Shown: positions 20,883-31,732 of the stretch, piece after piece
Position numbering within the stretch: position 1 is the stretch's first letter
Layout: each line of letters begins with the position of its first letter
The notes under the pieces: model-generated
What the model was told of the DNA's origin: nothing
The model's input: only the letters and a program-made list of their open reading frames with translations
Databases searched by the model: none
Position numbers and translations under genes: made by a program
Source of the DNA: Alectoria sarmentosa
Taxonomy: Eukaryota > Ascomycota > Lecanoromycetes > Lecanorales > Parmeliaceae
Length of the DNA stretch: 64,000 nt
Direction: 5' to 3'
Assembly: GCA_009733775.1 (NCBI GenBank)
Contig: WOGZ01000057.1
Span: forward strand, 62,001 to 126,000

Positions 20883-21729
20883 ATGTCCACTGACGAAGAT
20901 GAGAACCTCGAAAATGCCATGTTCCAAGAGCCCGATAACTACTTTCAGCCCGAGAAACCGTATACGCACGCCGACTACATCCTGCTCTCCGGTAAAAAAC
21001 TACGCCTGCGCCTAGTCGGGCACAATCCCTTGTGGGTACCTACTCATGACTAGCCCTTCGACTTCTCACAGCTAAGCTACCTAACATGCTATCCAGGGCC
21101 ACTACCTTTGGAATGGCGGCCAGTCCCTCTCTACGTACCTCCAAAAGCATGCCCCTACCCTAGCCCACGGTAAAACGATCCTAGAGTTAGGCGCTGGCGC
21201 AGGTCTACCGAGCCTCGTGGCAGCTATACTTGGAGCCCAGAAGGTGGTGGTGACAGACTACCCCGATGCTGAGTTGATAGACAACCTCGCACAGAATATC
21301 GCTACCTGCTCTCTACTGCCGCAACCTGCTGTCACTATTGCAGCTGAGGGATACCTTTGGGGCTCCTCTGCAACAAGTGTCCTCGCACATCTACCGTTTC
21401 CCCATCAAGGATTCGATGTCCTGCTCTTGGCAGACCTGCTTTTCAATCACTCCTGCCATGACGCCCTCGCGTCAACTGTCGCTCATACACTAGCTCACAC
21501 CTCTGACGCTCGAGCTCTGGTTTTCTTCACGCCCTACAGACCATGGCTACTGGAGAAAGACATGGCGTTCTTCGATCTATGCAGACACAAGGGCTTGGAG
21601 GTGGACAAAGTGGTAGAGGAGATAATGGAGAAGGTCATGTTCGAGAAGGATAAGGGAGACGAGCTGCTGAGGAGGACGGTGTTTGGGTATGAAGTGAGGT
21701 GGAAGGATTTGATTGAGACACGACGATGA
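20883..21729 (+). CDS. EFM7: EFM7/NNT1-type protein methyltransferase
   Basis: Two exons (20883-21035 and 21097-21729) give 261 residues. The class I SAM-binding fold is evident: LELGAGAGLPSLVAA is motif I, VVTDYPD the acidic loop, and LLLADLLFNH a later strand. HYLWNGGQSLSTYLQ before the fold fits the family-16 methyltransferases. Yeast Efm7 (Nnt1) methylates the N-terminal glycine and adjacent lysine of elongation factor 1A; nicotinamide methylation was an earlier proposal. The gene starts 204 bp after the CsbD-like stop. Length fits the family. Confidence 0.85.
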
Positions 21730-22126
21730 GCTGGGCCCACATCAAAACCTGGGACTGCCATCATTCGAAGGCTCTCGGGGCAACAATGTGATCAAGGGCT
21801 TGGCCTCTCATCACAATGGATTATGCCAGGCTACCCGGAGGTGCCTTACAGATTTCTTGCCCAGAAAATCAAGCGTTTCATGTTCTAAAGTCTTGGCTGG
21901 ATGATACCCACTATCTGATCAGACCATCCAGTCGCAGTGAGGACAACGTTTTGAATCTGGCCTTTCGTGAAACGGTTGAAGAGTCTACCTTTACACATTT
22001 TCTGCCTTCGCTTCGCTGTCTTCGACTGACAAACGCAATCTAATTTGCGACAGCATATGCGCACTGCCGCCAAAGATGTATATCTCAACCGAGCCAGAGT
22101 CCAAATCAGACCATACGATTTACGAA
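21730..22126. other. Intergenic stretch
   Basis: No supported gene. It contains the 3' flank of the methyltransferase gene and the promoter of the next. Confidence 0.5.
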
Positions 22127-23242
22127 ATGGCAGTCCTCCTAGCTTTGTGTATAAGCTTCTTCACCTTATCAACAGAGATTTCTGCACAACTTTCTGTATC
22201 TCGTGAGTGAAAATCTCGACATTGCGTTGCATCCCAGGTATTGATTTCTACTCAAGCCTCCAACGATGTCCAGTATCATGGAAGCTACAGAGGAAAGGAT
22301 TGCGGTCCGTTGTGGACGCAGGTAAGCGACTTGCTCACATCACTACAAAATACTATTCTCCCACCAGTCCTTAAAGACCTGAGCCTCGCATCTCCAAGTC
22401 CTGCCTATAAAACCTTCTTCAAAGATACCACGTACGCACCTTTTGTGAATTCCATCCTGACGGACCTCGTTCTCGGACTTCTTGTGCCTCCCAATGAGGG
22501 TATGCAGGCCGCTGCTCCGATCATAGCGTGCATTTCAAAGCCAGGTCAGATGAGCTACGACTGGGGCGGTGTCAAAAGAGATCAGTACTATGAGTGCGTC
22601 AGGAGACCCAAAACACCAGCAGTAAGCCTGACGGGCACCGGATACATCGCTCTCTGCCCGTACTTCTGGAACCTTGCTCAAGAGCCCACGTCACGGAACT
22701 GCTTGCGTGTCAACACTTTGAAGAATGGATTCCAAACGAGTACCGTCAGGGGCGCAGCAGCTGATAGAGCTTTCCTCGACTACCAAATATACGTCCTCAT
22801 GCACGAAATCAACCACTTCTATGTCTACGCAGCAAGCAAGAGTACGCTGGACGAATACCGCGCCAATGAATGCGTCCGGCTGAGTGCGAAAGAATCGAGT
22901 GAGAACGCGAGGAATTACGACTATTACGTTGCCAGTGAGTCTCCCTTTTGCTCAAGACAGGTGATGGATTGAATTTGGTGCTTTACGACCCTTCAAGTCG
23001 GGCATCATTAACCAACAAGCACAGATGTACGATCCAAATGCAGGAGCTTTCCCACTGTGGACCAATCCGACGGCCGGGAGTTACTGAGTATCGTTGACTA
23101 CCACGGCACCGGTAATTATACTGAAGAGATTCTCAATGCCACGGATGTCGTTCTGGACCCTCAGACGGTGCCGTATTCGACGGCGGCACCGCTGTCCTCA
23201 ACAACGGCTGCTGCGATCGACTCCAGCGATTTGACGGCCTGA
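22127..23242 (+). CDS. Secreted zincin-like (M35/aspzincin-like) metallopeptidase
   Basis: Exons 22127-22195, 22238-22934 and 23025-23242 give 327 residues. The first exon encodes a signal peptide (MAVLLALCISFFTLSTEISA). Mid-protein is HEINHF, an HExxH zinc site. About 16 residues on, STLDEY resembles the Asp-containing motif that supplies the third ligand in deuterolysin-type aspzincins. The segment with SSENARNYDYYVANV also resembles that group. Several Cys suggest disulfides, and the tail is Ser/Thr/Ala-rich. It is likely a secreted protease acting outside the cell. The first intron (42 bp, donor GTATCT) is the least certain junction. Sequence match to true M35 enzymes is distant. Confidence 0.72.
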
Positions 23243-23758
23243 TGCGTCCTTTTCGAGATGGAGGACTTTGACATCCGGGTAGCCGGATGGGATCACCAGA
23301 ACCAATGCAAGATTGCTGGGGCTGCTATCCCTCCCAAACGGTCGTTCTGGTTTTGAAAACCGCTCAGCGTTGACCAAAGTGACCAAATCTATTGTCGTGA
23401 AATGGGGCAAGGGACTTCAAGGGCCATTCAACTTGCAGTCTTCAAGCCTTTCTTTTTTACAACTACATCAAAAGTGGTTGAACAACATGAGTATATCATT
23501 CTGCTCAGTACCAAGCCCCAACTGCTCGCAAGTTGAAGTGAAGCTAAATAGACGTATTACTCCTAAGATTAATGCTCACAGTCATGATTGGCCGTCAACA
23601 GCCCAAAAAGGTAGACGCCGTTCGTAGATGGCTCCCAAAACCATGCCCATCCAGGGGCACCCATTTCAAAAACAACAATCAGCGACGGTCACCAGCCCAC
23701 CACCACCCATTGCTTCGCCAGCCAGCCAGCCATGGGAGATGAACAGCGACACCCCAAC
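23243..23758. other. Convergent intergenic stretch
   Basis: Lies between the stops of the metallopeptidase and expansin-like genes. No gene seen. Confidence 0.5.
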
Positions 23759-24535
23759 CTAACACGACTCGACGCCCGGCAAACAAACGTTAGCACCGCC
23801 ACTCCAATTTTGGGAGCAATCCACAATCACCGCCGTCCCATTGACCTGCTGGACGTTCGAACTGCCGAAAAGGGCGGTCGCAGCGCCGCTATCCTCGCAC
23901 AGGTCGAAATTGATGTCGACATCTGGAAAAAAACCAAAGTCAGCAAACCCGGATATCGAAGCCAGCTGAGGAGTTTGAGTAATGAGGAAAAACTCACCCG
24001 CAGGCTGCGCGCAAAGAGGATTCTGGTCGTCCGGACACAGGTTGTTGACCTTGACGAAGATCTCGTTCGCCCCGGCATAGTCTGGGGTCAATTTCCAACA
24101 GATGCCGCAGGCAGCACTTGGGCCGGAGCCTGGATAGCCGCCGTAGACGGCTTGGGAAATAGCGGCGTTAAAGCCAGTACTGCTATACCAGGCGCAAGAT
24201 GTTTTGCTGGGGTCGTTGCAGGGGCCGTATTGAGTGAAAGACGCGGTGGAGCCTACGGCGTTATTGCTAGAGGAGGAGGAAGACGAGCCCGATGTGGTGG
24301 AGCCGGTGCTGGAAACGGAGGATTGGGGCGCTGAGGAAGCGGCGCCGCTGGAGGTGTCGTTGCCAATTGTGCCTGAGCCGGTGTCTGAGCCAGTATTAGA
24401 TCCAGTATCAGAGTCAGTATTGGAGCCGGCGACCTGCGCGGCTCTTTTCTGCTGATTATGGAAGCCGTGTGGGTGATATCGCTGGGCGTTGGCCAGGATG
24501 GCGAAGGCGCCTATTAACATGTGGGTGAGCTGCAT
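23759..24535 (-). CDS. Secreted expansin-like (double-psi beta-barrel) protein
   Basis: Two exons (23998-24535 and 23759-23922, removing an in-frame 75-bp intron) give 233 residues. A signal peptide starts at MQLTHMLIGAFAILANA, and a QQKR site looks like KEX2 processing. A Ser/Thr/Gly/Asp-rich linker with TGSDTGS-like repeats follows. The C-terminal domain has the barwin/expansin pattern: a YGPCNDP start, AWYSSTGFNAAIS, ACGICWKL, VKVNNLCP, and a DLCEDSGAA stretch with an Asp before Cys late in the domain. Fungal members loosen or bind plant or fungal cell walls without hydrolysis. An ATG at 24586 would add 17 residues before the signal; 24535 was preferred. No separate carbohydrate-binding module is seen. 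Confidence 0.85.
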   Translation of the reverse strand: MQLTHMLIGAFAILANAQRYHPHGFHNQQKRAAQVAGSNTDSDTGSNTGSDTGSGTIGNDTSSGAASSAPQSSVSSTGSTTSGSSSSSSSNNAVGSTASFTQYGPCNDPSKTSCAWYSSTGFNAAISQAVYGGYPGSGPSAACGICWKLTPDYAGANEIFVKVNNLCPDDQNPLCAQPAGEFFLITQTPQLASISGFADFGFFPDVDINFDLCEDSGAATALFGSSNVQQVNGTAVIVDCSQNWSGGANVCLPGVESC

Positions 24536-25674
24536 TTTGAAGCCGAGACAAAGACTGAGACCTGAGAAGAGAAGGGCGGCTACCAAGACTGAAAGAAGGA
24601 CAAAATCGATACTTGGCTGTCAAGGCCATTTTGCGGCATCTGGAAATACTTTATAAACAATGGAGAAATGGGTATAAGCTGTTAGAGAGCAGCTTTGGGA
24701 CGTGCGGTGCAGGAGCTCAAACGTCTAATCTAGCTGTTGACCCATTGATGATGTGCTTAATTCCGTCGTTTCGAACCCACAGTCAATAAGAGCTGCATGA
24801 TATCCCCTTTGAATTGGAAGTGTGAGAGATCTGGAAGGTTTCAACACGACGGCGCCATGCTTACCTTAGTCCAGGAGCCAATAGGGAGTCGACAAGCACG
24901 GGAATTTTATCCGCGAAAATCGATAAAGCGCTGGGTACCGAGAGATGAAGACGGAAGGTGATGTTGAAAAGGACCCGCTTAACGTAGCATAGGAGGTTTG
25001 GAAATCAAAATCTTATTTATCAAGCGCAAATGTCTCAATGGAGGCGCATATGAAGAGTTCAGGCCTAATGGCGCCTGTACAGCGAGTCGATGTTCCAGGA
25101 TATGTTGGAACGAGACCGCGTAAGACATGAAACACGCGCTGCTTGAGGTTCTTGATCATCTAAAAGACTGATACACTTCAGAAAGACGAGGTTTGAAGAT
25201 TTGAAACAGTGGTCAGAGCAAGACGTGGAAATGCTTGCGCAATGAGCAACAGTCCCTATTCATCGTTATTATTTGCACCCGCTCTTAGATGCTCACTGAT
25301 CAATTACACCAGAATTTGGGATTCATGATATTCCTTTCGGTGGCGACGCCCAGTGTTCTTCTTGGTTGTTCAATGCAAACCCGTCATGTGCACGACAAGC
25401 AATGACGAATGGCAAGTGGAAGGTCGGTCCGTGGTATGAGACAGGGGCATCTTGCCGAAACTCCACCTAGGATAAGTCGATATCCCAAGTTTTTTTTGGA
25501 ACGAAGATTGACTAGGTTCGGGGCCAATCTCACTTCCAGATAAATTTCGGGTCAATGACACGGGGCAGCTGGTTCATATTGACCGCTCCTTGTCTTTCAG
25601 GCGATGCCACTAATTCATTGTCGCATTCCCTGTGTAGTTTCAAATCAGCATGACTCTTCCGAGGAAATTATGTG
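24536..25674. other. Upstream of the expansin-like gene and downstream of DUG3
   Basis: Mostly non-coding. On the minus strand an open run (about 25530-25630) reads CDNELVASPERQGAV and could be an alternative last exon of the DUG3 gene, reached from a GTAAGT donor at 25794. The phases do not fit cleanly, so it was not included in that model. Confidence 0.45.
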
Positions 25675-27043
25675 TTACAAGACAACTTTGGGTCCAAAGA
25701 TGAGCCGTGTGCGAGCGGAACTTGTCTTAAGATCCAAACGATTGTGACAACGAAGAAAAAATTGCTCCACAGACGGACACTTACATTCTTGGGGATAATC
25801 CAGCTTCTCCAGCTGAGCTTTACCGTCAGTCTCCACCATCAAGCAATGATTCTTCTCGATTAGTTCCCATTGCTTCGAATTGTACGTCGAGGGTTCACTG
25901 GCCACAATCACATGGCTACCATGCTCTTCGACCTGTTTATGTGCTACTGGATTTTCTTTTCCATCAGGGCTACCATTCCATCAGCTTTTACTGCCGCAGA
26001 AGCAATGGAGAGAAGTATGCCGCCTCAACTCACTGATCGGGATATTTCCTGTTCAATGTAACGCCTGCCTTGGTGGAATAATACAGCGAAGGTGGCTGCT
26101 CAATTGCATGATTTCGAAATCGAAAAGCAACAAGCTGGCTGCCATCGGTCGCTGCCAGATTCAAGCTGTTGGGCTCTGCTTTGCCCCCAAGCTTCTCTCG
26201 CTGCAGTTTCACCACCATACCAACGGCCTTTCGCATGGCATCTCGCATCTGCTTGACCGTGTACTGCTGTTCCCAGCTCTTCTGCCCCTTCCCTTCTGTG
26301 AGGTACGTCATGTAAAGTGCGGCAAAATGTTCTGAATCTGTCGATCCATGAATGTTGGCGTAAGCATCATCATCCATTAGGTCAACCATGTCGCGGCAAA
26401 TGTTGATGAAGTCAGAAATGACTCCATTATGCATAAAGGTGTGTCGACCAAAGACAAAAGGATGGTTGTTGACAGCCGTCACTGGTGTGGCTGTAGCAGC
26501 ACGAATATGTGCGAAGACGGCCTTACTGGCTGTATTTGCACAAACGCTACGAAAGTTGGTGTCATGGAGAGGGGGCTGAGCGTTCTTGTAGAGGGCAGGG
26601 TGCTCCGCAGTTATCCCGTCGCTATTGAACTCTGCCGCAGCGACGGTATACCATGCGACCCCAAAACCATCGACATTGAAGAGCCGATTGCGAGTCGTGA
26701 TCTCATGCTCCGTGGTGATCTCGTTCGGGTCGTGGGAAAGCAGCTTGGGAAGGTAGCTGCGATCCAGAGTAAGCCTCAAGAGCTCAGCATTGAGTAATAC
26801 ATGGATGACATACTGCTCATGAACTTGTTTAGCGAGAGAATGAGACTGATGAAGACATAAAGTTAGCTATAGCTCGAGTCGGATTGGATTTCGCTGTTCA
26901 TGAGCGTCTGACATACGGGTGCTATCAAAACGTCCTCCAGGAGGCATTCCTCGTTCTCGGAGACGTACGCGAACCAGCCGTAGATGGAATCAGCGGGGGA
27001 CCGCAATGGCCTAGGGTCAGAGGCCTTGGGCTTACCGACACAT
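25675..27043 (-). CDS. DUG3: DUG3-type class II glutamine amidotransferase (glutathione degradation)
   Basis: Exons 27036-27043, 26917-26977, 26814-26845, 26034-26756 and 25675-25969 give about 372 residues. The first exon, ATGTGTCG, encodes Met-Cys-Arg; Cys2 is the catalytic nucleophile of Ntn amidotransferases. Splicing to 26977 restores MCRWFAYVS, but that acceptor reads GG, not AG (see findings). Later motifs are VHEHYLPKLLSHDPNE, NRLFNVDGFGVAWY, FAHIRAAT, NHPFVFG and STDSEHFAALY, all typical of DUG3. In yeast Dug3 works with Dug2 in cytosolic glutathione and gamma-glutamyl peptide breakdown. The C-terminus is uncertain: a GTAAGT donor at 25794 suggests another intron, whereas the simple frame stops at 25675. 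Confidence 0.85.
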
Positions 27044-28001
27044 AGTTGGAAAAAGAGAAAAAGATTTTTGTTTGGAGATGGTCAATTGATGGGTTTTCGT
27101 TCCAAATGATCAATGCGGTGACTGATGAGTTCTCGTTTGCCAAGATCTGGGGAAGTGGCAATACTAAAATCAGGGTCTATTCGCCAAGAGCCCAGCATAA
27201 ATCCTTCATGCAAGATGCAAGACGCTGATGCAACTCTTGGGCGGGTGAGATGCCACAGAATAATCAAAATGGCAATTGTTACGGGTATCAATTCCCAAGT
27301 ACATCAGAAGAAACATGTCTTCAATGGGCGCAAGGGGACGCAGCGGCAGATCATGACTTCAAATACTCTATGCTATCACTTCTTCAGTCCGAAGCCAGAC
27401 TTCACAGTACCACCAGGTATTATAAGTACTGCGAGCTCTTTGTTAAAACTAAAGGCGCTCATCCTCGATGACTGCTGCCCTGACAATTGGCTCGTTGGCT
27501 GCTTGCTATGGAATTCGGATGGTCCTAGTGTGGAAGGGGTGAAACTGGTTCTCTTTGTTCTATGTAATGGGTTGCATCATTAAAAGAATGATCTATGTAC
27601 AATGGTGCGAAACGAAAAGAGATGCTCAGCCCTGCGCGAGACGTGAAAAGCAATACCCTGCCGACGGTGGAACGGTATTGCCCTGTTGGTATACCAATGC
27701 TTTTCCTGTCTGTAAAGCTCGGTAACGCCAGGGCCCAGATATAGATAGTGGCACAAACAATTCTTCCCGCTGTGATCATCCGAGACTATCTTGTGTGAGT
27801 CACTTTGTCTTTTCGCTTTGCAGACACGCTCTACCTTCTATTTTCGAACGATGCGTTTGATTTTGTGTACAAGTCCTATGATGTGAAATTTGAAACATCC
27901 GAAAATGTCCGACTGATAGAAGTCGAGATGGGTCCATGCGAGGAGCTCCGAACACGGACACTTATTTAGCAGGCTCCTTCTCCGGACCATATCCAATGAT
28001 G
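27044..28001. other. Intergenic stretch between the DUG3 start and the Q-rich protein
   Basis: Overlapping open frames on both strands, up to about 150 codons, show no domain or conserved motif and are not supported as genes. It probably holds the DUG3 promoter. Confidence 0.45.
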
Positions 28002-28334
28002 TTACAACGCCACCTCCCCCATATCCCTCATCAAACAAGCCATCTGTGCTCTCTTCGCCGCCTCCGCTATCAGACAGAAGTCCTTGCTCTTGCCTTGGCT
28101 GGGATCGTGCCCATACTGCTGTGCTTGCCCTTGCTGTTGTTGGGATTGCTGTTGTGGTTGCGGTTGCGTTTGTGATTGCGATTGCAGTGATGATTGTGAT
28201 TGCGGCATCGAGGTTGACATTCGATGTCGACGTTGAGGATGTGAGGGAAAGTATTGGGAAGGTTGACTGGCGGAGGGGGATGGTAGGGGTGCGGAGGATG
28301 AGGAGTTTGTGCCGGAGTTATTCGAGGAGGCCAT
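28002..28334 (-). CDS. Small Ser/Gln-rich protein of unknown function
   Basis: The single-exon frame from the ATG at 28334 gives 110 residues. The N-terminal half is Ser/Pro-rich. The middle is Gln/Ser-rich low complexity with a run ending QQQSQQQQG. The last 25 residues are complex and charged (EAAKRAQMACLMRDMGE), suggesting a short conserved helix and arguing that the frame is real. No signal or membrane segment is seen. An in-frame ATG at 28385 would add 17 residues. Function unknown; the polyglutamine tract suggests disorder. Confidence 0.6.
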   Translation of the reverse strand: MASSNNSGTNSSSSAPLPSPSASQPSQYFPSHPQRRHRMSTSMPQSQSSLQSQSQTQPQPQQQSQQQQGQAQQYGHDPSQGKSKDFCLIAEAAKRAQMACLMRDMGEVAL

Positions 28335-29010
28335 GAAGGTGAAACTGGATTCTTGTGGGTTTGTTTTGTATAGGTGGAGCGTCACTGAAGAGGTCTGAAA
28401 TGACAGAGACGCTCAGCAGGTCGGGTCTCCTGGCAAAAGTGCGTCACGCGAGGGCGTGCGAGTGGCGTGCAGTGTATGCTTCAATCATAAGTACGCTGTG
28501 AGACTCTAGGAACTGAAAGTTGGGGGCGGAGGGATGGAAGGAAGAAGTTGAACAAGTGTGTGAGATGGAAAGAAGAGGTGGCTATAAGACCTTTGTAAAA
28601 CAAAGCCAGTCTAATGAGAAAACAATGAGCACATTTCACCATTTGGCTTTGGCTTGCAGTTCTAGACCGAACTTGGGGAAAGCCAATTTACCCCACTATC
28701 TAACTAATGTACCCCACACTATAGGGCTAATACTGCAAGATCGAGATCGAGATCATTTTATTCCACTAGGTACTACCTTAGGTATTCTCGTTCATTGAAG
28801 AGGTACTCGGAGAGCAATCATTTGGCCACTTTTTTCTTTTTCCAATCAATATTCATAATTGTTGAAGAACCATTGGCTATGCTGGAATATGCTACACTAA
28901 CGCCAAGGGCAACAGCCCGACCGAATCAAACGACGGATCTGACCTTTTGGAAGAGTAAGGCACTTCCACAATCAGTCGACGTTTGAGCATATGGTCGGAT
29001 AAGGTCAAGA
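28335..29010. other. Intergenic stretch
   Basis: No supported gene. It contains the upstream region of the Q-rich gene and the 3' flank of RVS167. Confidence 0.5.
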
Positions 29011-30688
29011 TCACAGCATTCGTATGTAATTGCCTATGTTGTGTCAGTATCCAGCATGCTTCATCTGAACGAAGATGCAAATCACGTACCTGGAAATTGC
29101 CCCTGCCGGCCATTGAGACGCCCTGTCCACCACTCATTCTCCGTAGCCCCCTTCTCTATGATTTCTATGATATCTCCAGTCGCAAAACTCAGATCACCTG
29201 CTGCTTGTGCTTCATAGTCATACAAGGCCTCTGCTCGATCGGCGACAGCAGGTGCTCCAGCCAGCCGTGAAGGCTTCGGCTTGGGTGGAGGAGGGGCAGC
29301 TCCCTTGGCCTTGGCGGCTGCTCCCCAAGAGCTACCGGTGCTATTTGCGCGAGCCATCGAGCTATCCCCGTTGAGGCTGGGTGATCCAGATGCATTGTAT
29401 GGTGGAGGTGGGTTCTCGACAAAGTCGTGCGTGGATCTTCTCGTTGGGGCATCGGATGATTTCCTTCCCTCTATTGCCAGTCGGCTGGTTGGACCCTCCA
29501 GTGCCATCCTACTTCCAGGACCATACTTCGGTGGTCCGGCTCTTTTCGCTCCTGTTGTCTTGAATCTAACAATCGAAAGACTCTCGGTCTGTTCTCGTAT
29601 CTCCCCCCGCTTCGCGTCAAAAGCCTCTTCGATGTCTAGGGTAAGGTTGAAGTAGCCGATGTCGATGCTTTGCATTTTTTCGTGGAGCGTGTAGAAAACG
29701 TTGAGTTGCATGTAGTAGAATGACTGGAATAGCGGGCGTATGAATTCACGTTCTAGCTGAAATAGCTTAGGCAACTCGTCTTTTAAGAGGTCGTTGAAGT
29801 AGTTGAATTCTTGCGTAGCTTGCTCTGCATCGTTCTCGGCCTTGTACAACGCCTTTTCATCTTTCAACGACTTGTCTTTCTTGTCTTGGATTTTCTTTAA
29901 AGTAGCCCGGTGCCGATCGTAATCGAGTTGCTTGTGTGCCCTTTTCTGGAGCGACTTCTGCGCAACTTTTATAACATTGAGAAGTTCATCTGCAGGCCCT
30001 ATGACTCTTGCTTGTATCATTTCCAGTTCCGGCGCCAGTGTTGCTTGTAACTCTCTCACAATATTCTCGTACTCTTCACATGCTTGGATGCCCTCAGGAT
30101 TCCCTTCCGGTATAATTGAATCGGGATCGGAGACTCGCCCTGATATTGGCTTGTAGATTTCTTGCACGGCTTTGGAGAATTCGATCTGGTGATTCAGCAT
30201 GCCTGTACGATGGTAAGCCAGACGTGATAGAAGGATTGTAGGAGTTGCCTGGACCATTGATTGCATCGAAGTATCTTTAACATTTCAGCTTTAATCTATG
30301 GATATTGGTGACCAAAAAAACTCACTTCTTGGATTCATCATGTAACTTCTTCGTCTCCTATGTCCACGGCTGCCTATTAGTCGCGGAAAAATTGCAGCAC
30401 TTCATTGGGAGTGACATGCCTTCTCGAGCTCCTGAAACCGCCTCTCTGAATCTATGTAGACAGCGTCCTTGGTATGCTCGCCCTGTTGCCGAGAATTAGG
30501 CTCCAGCTGGTGTCGTGGTTGGAATAGTTCGATTGAGAGTACGCACAACGTTGAATCTTTGTTTGAGTGTTTGGGGCGCCTGACACAGATGGGAGTCTCA
30601 GCATCGTAGCTTTGTCCCTCATCATCCGGAGGTCTTCCCGTCAAATGCTTACCCGAACGGCTGCCTTTTGGAAACCCTTCAAACTCAT
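29011..30688 (-). CDS. RVS167: RVS167/amphiphysin-type BAR-SH3 protein
   Basis: Seven exons (30653-30688, 30547-30579, 30420-30482, 30326-30357, 30255-30274, 29090-30202, 29011-29033) give 439 residues. An N-terminal BAR domain of about 250 residues starts MSLKGFQKA and includes APQTLKQRFNV, EHTKDAVYIDSERRF and MLNHQIEFSKAVQEIYKPI. A Pro-rich linker (NPPPPYN, PPPPKPKPS) follows, then an SH3 domain with ALYDYEAQ, GDIIEI, NEWWTGRLNGR and FPGNYI. The protein bends membranes at endocytic sites and links to actin patches. The intron after the ELEK codons uses a GC donor (GCATGT). Several small exons near the 5' end hide the true start. The gene is divergent from NFS1. Confidence 0.92.
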
Positions 30689-31732
30689 TGTGCCCAGGCA
30701 ATACAAATAGCTCGTTCCACTCAAATGCACCCAAGGTTTGCCAACTCAAGGTCGAGAATATTGAGTAGTGGTCCTCGCGAATCAAGTGCCGATTGCCAAC
30801 GAGGTTGCGCACAGCTGTGACCTCATATGCGAGGTGATGAATGCTCAGTGGCTTGGACTGCTGGCTGTAGCGCAGCAAATTCGTAATTCAAGGGCAATGA
30901 GGAGTGCTCTGGTGGAGCGTTTGTACTGCTAGTGATGAGTCTATGTGATTGTGCACTAATAGAAAGACTGTCCTGCTTGGTAGTTTAGGAATCTCGAGTG
31001 CTCTTGTCTAAGTCGAGGGCGTGAAGAGAAGAGGTTCGGCTGACGGCATTCCGAATTCCGGCTAGCGCGCTACTCTAGATAAGCGCCAATTTTATGCATA
31101 TGAAATTCTTTAACACAAAATTTATACAGTACAACGACAAGAAGCAGTCCCTATACTTGCATTAACTCACCCTGTACTTTCAGATGGCTTTGAAATCTGT
31201 GGCCGATCTCCAGAATTGTCATAATTTGAATTTTGATGTGAAAAGGCTCCCACGTCAGGTCCTAAAAATTGATTATTGCTATCTTGTGAGTTCGGTGGAA
31301 CTATGGCGTTGAGCATCGTGCATGAGTCCTCAGAGTCTTTTCTCTTTCTTCTGATATGTATCTCATTGCATCAAAAAGCTGTTCTGAGAGGTTGTTGTCG
31401 TTGCTTGGGGTGCCAATTCGACTTGCTTCTTTTTCGGATCGCTTTTTTATGTTCGAGAGTAGCACTTTTTTAAAAAAGGGTCTGCAACAAGCATTCAGGG
31501 TCTCGAATTTTCAGGACGCGCTCGCAGCATAATTGTCTGATCATACCAAAGGTGTACTTATGTAATACAATGCAAAAGAATGGTTTAAAATCTGCCGAAC
31601 ATCGGGATGCATGACTCTTGGCGTCCGAGACTAGTTGACGTAAGGCTGAAGGCGTTTGCTCGCTTTTCTAAAGAGGCGAGCATTGGCATCTGTTCACACC
31701 CACTCTTGAGCACCATCGTAGAGCTCCTCATC
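30689..31732. other. Divergent intergenic region between RVS167 and NFS1
   Basis: About 1 kb without a supported gene; it should hold both promoters. Frame-open codons upstream of 31733 (from 31607) lack family similarity and were left out of NFS1. Confidence 0.5.

Noticed and set aside
27125..27583. 152-codon frame between DUG3 and the Q-rich gene
   Set aside because: No domain, overlapping frames on both strands, and composition like surrounding non-coding DNA; it probably overlaps the DUG3 upstream region.
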